Below are positions 57,211 through 64,000 of a stretch of DNA of 64,000 bases, piece after piece. How positions within the stretch are numbered: the stretch's first letter is position 1; each line of letters starts with the position of its first letter. The stretch is from Verrucomicrobiota bacterium (GTDB taxonomy: Bacteria > Verrucomicrobiota > Verrucomicrobiia > Limisphaerales > UBA1319): positions 62,001 to 126,000 of the forward strand of contig JAKLFB010000003.1 in NCBI GenBank assembly GCA_022711435.1, given 5' to 3'. The translations under genes and the position numbers were made by a program. The notes under the pieces were generated by a model. That model was not told the DNA's origin. It did no database searches and saw only the letters and a list, made by a program, of their open reading frames with translations.

Positions 57211-60200
57211 ATGATGAAAGCACGCAACGCAACGAGGCCAGGCCTGATCGCGCTGGCTGCCTTGTGCGCCGTCTGCGCCCATGGGGGCGTGATCTACACG
57301 GACACGTTTCAAGAGTATCCGGCGCAGAGCCCGGCGCCCAGCCCGCTGACCAACGGCCCGGCGGGCGGCCAGTGGTTTTACGTGGATCCCACGCCCCCGA
57401 CGATCGGCGCCAACGAGCACCGGATCTTCAATGCCACGGCGGGCGGGTCGGGTCTGAACAGCCGGTGCTGGGTCAGCAGCCATAACGACGCGAAGATCAC
57501 CAATGCGATCGCGATCCCGGCGTTGCCCGCCGTGTCGCCCTGCACGTTCACGCTCTCGTTCGTCGCCGCCGCGGAGACGTCCGACGCGGGCCGCCCGGTG
57601 ACGTTCGGGTACGAGATCGGCAGCTCGGGCGGCGCGCTGCAGTTCGTCATGGGCGGGAACATGGATTATTCCCAGGCGCTGACGGCGCTGTCGGGATTCG
57701 CGGTGGCATCGGGCGGAACCAAGGGCAAAGCGGACGATCGCAAGTTCCAGATCGTCTTCACCGGCACGGGCCTGACGACGGCGGATCGAATTTATGTGAG
57801 CTTGCAGCGGATCACGAACGCGGGCGCTGCAGGGGCGTTTCTGGCGATCGACGACGTGTCGCTGGCTCTGGACATGGGGGCGCCGGCCGCGGTCGAAAAT
57901 CCGGCTTCGGTGACGGCCAACGCGGGCGAATCGGTCACGTTCACGGGCGTGTTCAGGAACTTCCCCGACACGTATCAATGGTACAAGAACGACGTCCCGA
58001 TCGACGGGGCCACATCGGCCAGCTACACCATCCCGTTCGTGACCAAGCCGGACGAGGGCTCGTATGTCCTGGCGGCCTCGAACAATGAGGGGATGGGCAG
58101 CACATTGCCGGCCCTGTTGACCGTGAACGACTCGGCGGCGCCGGCCCTTGCCAGCGCCCAAGGATTGCTGACCCTCGAGCACGCGCGGATCCGGTTTTCC
58201 GAGCCGGTCGATGAGGCGTCGGCCACCAACCCGGCTCATTACGCGGTCAGCGGCGGGATCGCGGTCTCGAATGCGATCCTGGCGGATCGATTCACGGTGG
58301 AGCTGCACACGTCGGTCTTGAGCACCGGCGCGACGCACACCGTGACGGTGTCGGGGGTTCAGGATCTTGCGGCGAACACGATTCCGGCTGGATCGACGAT
58401 CGATTTCCACACGCCGGCGCTGGTGATATCGGCGGCGGGGTATTACGCGGGCGCGGCCGGGACGCATCCGCAAGGGCCGTCCGATCCGGCGAGCGCCGCC
58501 GGCGGCTACTGGATGATGACGACCAATCTGAACCCGTCGATGGTCGTGGGCGGCGTTGCGGACGATCTGGGCACGGGGCTCCACGCATGGGCGGTGTCGG
58601 ACCAGAACGCCGGGAGCGGGGGCGGCATTTTGGATTACCGGCTGGCGATCGATTCGGCATCCGATGACCTGGCGCGGGCCAACGGCTGGCGGCTGTTGTG
58701 CGTGAGCCGGATGCTGCCCAACGGGGCGGGCTCGTGTCCGGTGGTTCTCTACAGCCATCCGGGAGTCACGCGGCGGTACGGGATCGCTTTTTCCGTCAAC
58801 GCGAACATGGTGCTCACCGCTCAACTGCTGGAAGGGGAGACGTATGCGCTGCCGGGCGATCCCTTCGCCTATCGCGCCCACGTGATCGTGTTCGATCCTG
58901 CGACGACCAACGCCTCTTATTATTGCGATGGCCAGCTCATTGCGGCCAATTATGCCGGCGGCGCCAACGCGGTTTATAACGGGCTGGTGTTCGGCGCCGG
59001 ATCGAGCCCCAACACGGGCGACATGAACTTCCACCGGGTGCAGCTCGATGTCGTGGGCGGCACGCAGCCAGCCGTCGTGGCGCATCCGCAGAGCAGCACG
59101 AACGGGGTGGGCCAGCGGATCACGTTCGCCGCCAGCTTCACGCCCTTCGTGGCCGCCTACCAGTGGCTCTTGAACAACGTGCCGATTCCGGGGGCGGTCA
59201 GCAACTCGTTCACCACCGACTACATCACCCTGGGGATGGACGGCTCGCAATACCGCTGTCGGGCGCTCCATGCGCTGGGCAGCGTCGAGACCGATGCCGC
59301 GGTTCTGACCGTGACCTCCGACACGACTCCGCCCGAGGTGGTGAGCGTCCGGGGCTCCTGGCTTCTGGACCGGGTGCTGATCGGGTATTCGGAGCCCGTG
59401 CTCGAGGCCCAGGCGACGAACATCCTGAACTACGTCTGGGAATCATCCGGGGTGACGAACCTGTCGGCCCGGCGAGTGGACCCATTCACCGTTGAGCTGC
59501 GGACCACGCCGCAGCAGGCTGGCAGCCAATACACCCTGCGGATCAGCAACATCCGGGACACCTCGAGCCTGCCCATTGCCGGCAACACGCCCGCCATCTT
59601 CAAGACAGCCCGGCTGGCAACACTGGCCCGGTATGATGCGGGCACGCCCGCGACGCATCCGTCCGGCCCGCCCGATCCCGCCACCCCCGAGGGCGGCTCC
59701 TGGACGGCGAGCATTGGCACAGACCCATCCCTGATCACCGGGCCGGTCTACGACGATTTCGGCACCGGGCTGCATGCGTGGCAGGTGACGGACCAGACAA
59801 CCGCTGGGAGCCAGTTCATCCAGTACAGCATGCCGCTTACGGCCGAGCAGCAGCAGGCGGCGTGGACCAACGGCTGGGTGATGACAGTGCGCAGCCGGTT
59901 CGCGGATGATTTCTCGAGCAGCTCCTCGGTGATGTCTCAACTGGGCATTGCCTCGGGCAGCCGATTGCTGCTGTGGTACGATCTCGATGCGACGGGCGCG
60001 CTGGTGGTCACCCCACAGGGCTCGTCGGGCATCACTCTGACCGAGCCCGGCTTTGGCGCCGCCGAGTATCACCTGCACCAGGTGGTGTTCGATCCGGCGA
60101 CGGCACGTGCAACCTACTACTTTGACGGGCGGGAGGTCCTGGCCGGCTGGGCGGGCGACGTCTCGGCCTACGCGTATCACGGCGTGCAGTGGGGCACGGG

Positions 60201-60459
60201 CTCCAGCGCCAACCAGGGCAGCATGCATTTCAATCAGGTCGAATTCAAGGTCGTGGAGGCGCCTGTCCGGCCGCATCTGTCGATGCTCCTGCGCGATGGG
60301 AATGTCGATGTCTACTACACGGGGATTCTCGAGGCGACCTCGAGCCTGGGCAACAACGTCGCCTGGACGGCGATTGCCACCAACCAGACGCCGCAGACCA
60401 ACGTGTTCTCGATTCCTGCCGTCGGCCAGCAATTCTATCGCGCCAAGTCCTCGGAGTAA
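57211..60459 (+). CDS. Large secreted protein with a tandem-duplicated Ig/Big/lectin-like module
   Basis: 1082 aa from ATG 57211 (RBS AGGTGAG), signal peptide up to about 28 (CAVCAHGGVIY). An N-terminal jelly-roll-like domain (about 29-225) is followed by two copies of a ~395-residue module (about 226-619 and 620-1021). Each contains an Ig domain (PAAVENPASVTANAGESVTF / PAVVAHPQSSTNGVGQRITF), a SbsA-type Big domain (ARIRFSEPVDEASATNPAHY / VLIGYSEPVLEAQATNILNY) and a concanavalin-like domain with DDLGTGLHAWAVSDQ / DDFGTGLHAWQVTDQ. The C-terminal strand module ends QFYRAKSSE. Role is probably adhesion or sugar binding. Confidence 0.8.
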   Translation: MMKARNATRPGLIALAALCAVCAHGGVIYTDTFQEYPAQSPAPSPLTNGPAGGQWFYVDPTPPTIGANEHRIFNATAGGSGLNSRCWVSSHNDAKITNAIAIPALPAVSPCTFTLSFVAAAETSDAGRPVTFGYEIGSSGGALQFVMGGNMDYSQALTALSGFAVASGGTKGKADDRKFQIVFTGTGLTTADRIYVSLQRITNAGAAGAFLAIDDVSLALDMGAPAAVENPASVTANAGESVTFTGVFRNFPDTYQWYKNDVPIDGATSASYTIPFVTKPDEGSYVLAASNNEGMGSTLPALLTVNDSAAPALASAQGLLTLEHARIRFSEPVDEASATNPAHYAVSGGIAVSNAILADRFTVELHTSVLSTGATHTVTVSGVQDLAANTIPAGSTIDFHTPALVISAAGYYAGAAGTHPQGPSDPASAAGGYWMMTTNLNPSMVVGGVADDLGTGLHAWAVSDQNAGSGGGILDYRLAIDSASDDLARANGWRLLCVSRMLPNGAGSCPVVLYSHPGVTRRYGIAFSVNANMVLTAQLLEGETYALPGDPFAYRAHVIVFDPATTNASYYCDGQLIAANYAGGANAVYNGLVFGAGSSPNTGDMNFHRVQLDVVGGTQPAVVAHPQSSTNGVGQRITFAASFTPFVAAYQWLLNNVPIPGAVSNSFTTDYITLGMDGSQYRCRALHALGSVETDAAVLTVTSDTTPPEVVSVRGSWLLDRVLIGYSEPVLEAQATNILNYVWESSGVTNLSARRVDPFTVELRTTPQQAGSQYTLRISNIRDTSSLPIAGNTPAIFKTARLATLARYDAGTPATHPSGPPDPATPEGGSWTASIGTDPSLITGPVYDDFGTGLHAWQVTDQTTAGSQFIQYSMPLTAEQQQAAWTNGWVMTVRSRFADDFSSSSSVMSQLGIASGSRLLLWYDLDATGALVVTPQGSSGITLTEPGFGAAEYHLHQVVFDPATARATYYFDGREVLAGWAGDVSAYAYHGVQWGTGSSANQGSMHFNQVEFKVVEAPVRPHLSMLLRDGNVDVYYTGILEATSSLGNNVAWTAIATNQTPQTNVFSIPAVGQQFYRAKSSE

Positions 60460-60632
60460 TCACGGGATTTCCAGAGCCGCAGCCGCCGGCGTGAAGAGGC
60501 GGACGCCCTCAGCCCGGAGCGAGATCGGCCTCGCTGTATCGGCGGCTACCCGGCACGGCTTGCGGAGTCGTGGGTATTGATTTGTCTTGAACGGCTCCTG
60601 GCCTTGCAGTATGGACCAGGCAGCATAAGCCC

Positions 60633-63341
60633 ATGAACACGAATTGCATGGAGAGCCGTTTCTCCTGGTGGATCCATGCGTTATGCATCGCGTTGTTTGG
60701 AGCGGCGGGGTGCATAGCGGCACGAGGCGCCCAACCGGTCGGGCTGCGGCTGAGCCTCGATGGCGCGATCCCGGACGCCGATGTTCTATCCTGGCCGGAC
60801 AGCCCGGAGCCGTATTATCTGGAGGAAATCTCGAGCCTGCGATCGCCGGCGATCTGGATGCCGGTGATGGCGGCGGAGGAAATAGTCGGAGGGATCCGCC
60901 GGATCACCCTGCCCAAGGAGACCGGCATGCGGTTTTTCCAATTGCGACTGGATCCCGATCCGGACCTGCTGATGCTGGACTACGCAGTGAGCCTGGCCAG
61001 CGACCTGCCGTTGAAGAGCGTGCCCGGAGATCAGTGCCCGGATGTGCCATTTCTGGACCGGTTCAATCCGGCGCATTGGTCTCCGCTGATTGCGGCGCCG
61101 CGGACCTTGGAGGGCGGTTTTGTGCTGGCGCCCGGGCTGTGGGAGGTCGAGCTCGAGAGCTACTGCCTCAAGACGGGCACGCCCACGCCCCGTGAGGGGG
61201 ACGGATATGTTGCCGAGGTCATGAACGGCCCGCGAGCAGACATCGTGACCAAGGTGATCCGCGGTGCGACGCTCGATCCGTCGATCGATCAGGAATCGGC
61301 GCAAGTTCTTCTTTGGGCGATCATCTTGCGGACGCCGTTGAGCGGCCTGCCGGATCCGCTGCAGTCGCTGGCGGCCGAGCTGCTGTCGCCCGACGATCTC
61401 GAGCGCCTGGATGCCGCGGCTGAGCTGAAGGGCCGCCAGAAGGTCGCCTACACGCGGCGCTTCATGCGCGCCTGGGGGGCGCCCTACGAGAACCTGCCGC
61501 TCGAGGTCCGCGAATCGTTGGGATGGGACGAGGAGGCGGAGCAGGGGCTGGCGGAGTCGATGGAGCTGTCCTACGAGGACATCCAGGCGCTGGCGTTTGC
61601 GGCAGCGCCGCCCTCGGGCCCGACGGAGCCGCCGCGGTTCATTCCTTATGGCCGCTGGAGCTGGATGCCCGAAGACGGTGAGCCTCCTGGCGGATTCATG
61701 ATTCGCTATCTGGTGGGCGGCTACACCGAGACCCTGGTCCAGGTTTGCGTTCCGGAGACGATATCCGTGGAGACCGATGCCTGGGGCCGGATCACCCGGA
61801 TTGCCGATCTCGAAGGGGCCGAGATCCGGACGACCTACGATGATGGTGTGCCGCCGCTCGAGGTGGGTGGCGAGTCAGGGCTCAAGGGCTATGCGTTTGG
61901 CCAGATCGCAATCGTCGGTCCCCGGGACGAGGGCGATCCGCGCCGGCTGCTGACGGCGTCGCATTCGGGCATTGGGTGGACGCTGGCGGGGACGTTCCAG
62001 GGGGGTGGAACGACGGAGAACCAGGGACGGTTTGCGGATGCGACCCATCGCTATGCGTGGGCGCTGCTGGAAAAGGCCGAGCTCGATCGGCTGGATGCCG
62101 AGCTAACGAGGGTGCATCCGGGCCGGCCGCCGGGGCCCGCGTCGAGCGCGGCGCGCCTGATGAATCTGGCCAACTATTGCGAGGCGCTGCGGCTGGCGCT
62201 GGCGGCCGCAATCCTGGAAGAAGACCCCGCCTATCCACATCTGGCAGATCGCCTGGGCCTGGCCTATCGGGCATGGATCGCCGAGTTCGCGACATTCTGC
62301 CGCGGGCAGGCCGCGGCGGGCGCATCGGGCGCAGCAAGCGGCTCGATCATTGGGCGGCCGACGGTGGCTGCCGCTGGGGCGCCGCCCAAGCCTGATATCC
62401 TGGATCGCACGGTCTTCCGGCTGATGGATTTTATCTTTAGCACGCGACAGTATGCGGCTCAACCGGCCAACTCCAGCAGTCAGAACATTGGCCTATCCGG
62501 GCGTGTGACCCAGGCGGTGCAGAACTGGTGGAACGCGCACTTCGGCGGCTACAAAAGGAACAACACCATCGTATCGACCACATTCAAGGTGGCGAAGATG
62601 CCCAGTTTTCTTGCCATTCCGCAAAAGGTGATCGAGAAGCTCATCGACATCAACATGCAGCTCTACAAATATGCGGGGGAGACAATTCGAGATGCCGGGG
62701 GAGACCCGCCGCGTCCGTTCCGGCCCATGCCAGCGGCGGCGGGTGGGACGCTTGCGCGAGCGGATTACGATGTCCCCACCATCGAGCAGGTTTGGGCGCC
62801 GGGCCCGCTCGAGGCCGGGGCGGGCATCAGCGCGCAGCGGCTGGCGGCGGCCCAATTGCTCCAGGACCGCATGCTGCAGCTGGCGGCACATCTTCACGCT
62901 GCGGTGGTAGCCATCCAACGCCAGGAAGGGGCCTATCGCGCCGGCAATGAATACTGGTATCTGCGGCAAGGCGCGTATGCGGTGCACCATGAGCGCCGGG
63001 CAGGGGCATGCATGTGGGACACGGCGGACGCCATCGAGAGCTGGGTGAGCCTTCTCGATCAGGAAGGCGTCGAGGAGATCTGGGTGAACCCGCAGGAGTA
63101 CCAGGAAGTCATCGATCGGCTCCGAACCGAGGGGTACACCGCCGAGGAACGAAGTATCTTTCAGAACCTGGGATTGAATGACAACGAAATCGCGGCATGC
63201 CTCGATCGGGCGCGCGAGGCGGAGCTCGAGACGGACGACGTGGGTGTGCTGAGCGGATTGAACGCGGCCGCAACGACCCTCCGCGAGGCTGGATCGGTTC
63301 TGATGCAACTGCCGGTGTCGTTTGGACTGCGCTCGGACTAG
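60633..63341 (+). CDS. Very large exported protein of unknown function
   Basis: 902 aa, signal region up to about 33 (ALCIALFGAAGCIAARGAQP); ATG 60648 is an alternative. The N-terminus resembles the short strand module of other secreted proteins (LSWPDSPEPYYLEEISSL ... RFFQLRLDPDPD). The rest I do not recognise: a mixed alpha/beta centre with SHSGIGWTLAGTFQGG and an alpha-helical C-terminal third rich in Ala (TFCRGQAAAGASGAASGS, then DILDRTVFRLMDFIFSTRQY). Tyr-rich helices end it (YRAGNEYWYLRQGAYAVHHE). No catalytic motif, anchor or repeats are seen. Last gene of the exported-protein series. Confidence 0.7.
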   Translation: MNTNCMESRFSWWIHALCIALFGAAGCIAARGAQPVGLRLSLDGAIPDADVLSWPDSPEPYYLEEISSLRSPAIWMPVMAAEEIVGGIRRITLPKETGMRFFQLRLDPDPDLLMLDYAVSLASDLPLKSVPGDQCPDVPFLDRFNPAHWSPLIAAPRTLEGGFVLAPGLWEVELESYCLKTGTPTPREGDGYVAEVMNGPRADIVTKVIRGATLDPSIDQESAQVLLWAIILRTPLSGLPDPLQSLAAELLSPDDLERLDAAAELKGRQKVAYTRRFMRAWGAPYENLPLEVRESLGWDEEAEQGLAESMELSYEDIQALAFAAAPPSGPTEPPRFIPYGRWSWMPEDGEPPGGFMIRYLVGGYTETLVQVCVPETISVETDAWGRITRIADLEGAEIRTTYDDGVPPLEVGGESGLKGYAFGQIAIVGPRDEGDPRRLLTASHSGIGWTLAGTFQGGGTTENQGRFADATHRYAWALLEKAELDRLDAELTRVHPGRPPGPASSAARLMNLANYCEALRLALAAAILEEDPAYPHLADRLGLAYRAWIAEFATFCRGQAAAGASGAASGSIIGRPTVAAAGAPPKPDILDRTVFRLMDFIFSTRQYAAQPANSSSQNIGLSGRVTQAVQNWWNAHFGGYKRNNTIVSTTFKVAKMPSFLAIPQKVIEKLIDINMQLYKYAGETIRDAGGDPPRPFRPMPAAAGGTLARADYDVPTIEQVWAPGPLEAGAGISAQRLAAAQLLQDRMLQLAAHLHAAVVAIQRQEGAYRAGNEYWYLRQGAYAVHHERRAGACMWDTADAIESWVSLLDQEGVEEIWVNPQEYQEVIDRLRTEGYTAEERSIFQNLGLNDNEIAACLDRAREAELETDDVGVLSGLNAAATTLREAGSVLMQLPVSFGLRSD

Positions 63342-63456
63342 CGGTTCGTGCGCGATCTCGGCGGCTGGGCGCAAGCCCGCATTTCCGACTCGCGCCGGGT
63401 GGATGCGCCCTGAGATCTTGCGATAACAGCGGGTGCGGCAATTCGATTGAGAGATC

Positions 63457-64000
63457 ATGAAACTCGAGAAGATCATCAAAGCTGCCGGTCAGCTGGCGCG
63501 GCCCCATTGCGTGAGGGACGGCGACCGGTTCCGATTGAAAGACGTGGATCCGGGGGATACCGGGGGGTTCGGGGCGGACGACAAACCGCGAGCCCAGGAA
63601 GCGCTGAAGATGGGAATCGATGCGATGGTGACGATGCAGGACATGCTGTATGCCCAGGACCGGCGGGCGGTGCTCCTGATCTTTCAGGCGATGGATGCGG
63701 CCGGCAAGGACAGCGCCATCAAGCATGTGATGTCGGGCGTCAATCCTCAGGGCTGCCAGGTGGCCTCGTTCAAGGCGCCATCCGACGAGGAGCTGGATCA
63801 CGACTACCTCTGGCGCTGCATCCGGCATCTGCCCGAGCGGGGCCGGATCGGCATCTTCAATCGCTCCTATTACGAGGAGGTCCTCGTGGTCCGGGTGCAT
63901 CCGGAAATCCTGGCCCGGGAGAAGCTGCCACAAGCCCTGATCTCCCGCGACATCTGGAAGCAGCGGTTCCAGGACATCCGCGCGTTCGAGCGCTACCTCA
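63457..64000 (+). CDS. Polyphosphate kinase 2 family protein, 5' part
   Basis: The 181 residues visible match PPK2 (PF03976), which transfers phosphate between polyphosphate and nucleoside phosphates. Seen: [20 protein letters not shown] (Walker A GKD), [40 protein letters not shown] (Walker B-like DRS position reads NRS), then an Arg/Lys-rich lid region beginning near the window end. The gene continues past 64000. Subclass not assigned. Confidence 0.92.
   Translation, partial: MKLEKIIKAAGQLARPHCVRDGDRFRLKDVDPGDTGGFGADDKPRAQEALKMGIDAMVTMQDMLYAQDRRAVLLIFQAMDAAGKDSAIKHVMSGVNPQGCQVASFKAPSDEELDHDYLWRCIRHLPERGRIGIFNRSYYEEVLVVRVHPEILAREKLPQALISRDIWKQRFQDIRAFERYL

Noticed and set aside
57148..59271. 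707-codon minus-strand frame
   Set aside because: Arg/His-rich shadow of the duplicated-module gene, with no domain or plausible start signal.
60587..60615. Possible sigma-70 promoter TTGAAC-17-TATGGA before the 902-aa protein gene
   Set aside because: The -35 is fair but the -10 matches only half the consensus; not enough to annotate.
54412..63341. PEP-CTERM sorting tails on exported proteins
   Set aside because: No PEP motif followed by a hydrophobic helix and Arg cluster at any C-terminus.

Overview
The window is GC-rich, gene-dense bacterial DNA that looks verrucomicrobial, or at least from the Planctomycetes-Verrucomicrobia-Lentisphaerae group. The evidence is a PF07638-like ECF sigma factor next to a giant kinase-TPR protein, many large secreted proteins whose C-termini resemble FYRV-type tails, a prepilin-like H-x9-DG protein, a PEP-CTERM-type CAAX protease relative, and dispersed palindromes and MITE-like elements. 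No rRNA is present, so the assignment is an inference.

Layout. 1-660 holds the 5' part of argJ (minus). 1092-7365 is a three-gene minus-strand operon chained by ATGA overlaps: a GH10-remnant/SGNH hydrolase, a LamG/Ig protein and a secreted FAD oxidoreductase. 7366-8093 holds gene debris. 8094-13947 carries the ECF sigma factor and a 1637-aa kinase-TPR membrane protein. 13948-14808 is repeat-rich (REP palindromes and a complete 276-bp MITE). 14809-21218 encodes a secreted protein and a 1479-aa beta-helix/PKD protein split by a one-base homopolymer frameshift. 21317-22512 is a ferredoxin-like/cupin pair behind a perfect FNR/CRP-type palindrome. 22742-24246 holds three decayed genes.

24460-38001 is mostly housekeeping: tRNA-Ser(CGA), a Tat-exported isomerase-like protein, queE, gcvH, gcvT, a full-length carB (plus), a zinc-ribbon membrane protein, a UbiA-family prenyltransferase, tRNA-Lys(CTT), a secreted protein, a nested repeat insertion, ribE and a second, half-length carB. 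38144-43230 adds a GH10 xylanase, a GH42/GHL6-like glycosidase and a small secreted protein. 43371-49083 (minus) holds a flavin reductase, rsmE, dnaJ, grpE, an RluA/RlmI-type fusion with a lost pseudouridylation Asp, and the CAAX protease. 49298-63341 (plus) begins with an AraC regulator and continues with seven exported proteins or prepilin-like genes. The window ends inside a PPK2 gene.

Recurring themes are export of carbohydrate-related or adhesive proteins, non-autonomous repeats, and decay by internal deletions that join short homologous sequences. Four loci (the GH10 remnant, the debris at 7.7 kb, and two of the decayed genes at 23-24 kb) show that pattern. I see no CRISPR array, prophage, intact transposase or defence island. 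The least explained items are the standalone CarB half, the dead pseudouridine synthase fused to a methyltransferase, and the uncharacterised secretome block at 50.5-63.3 kb.
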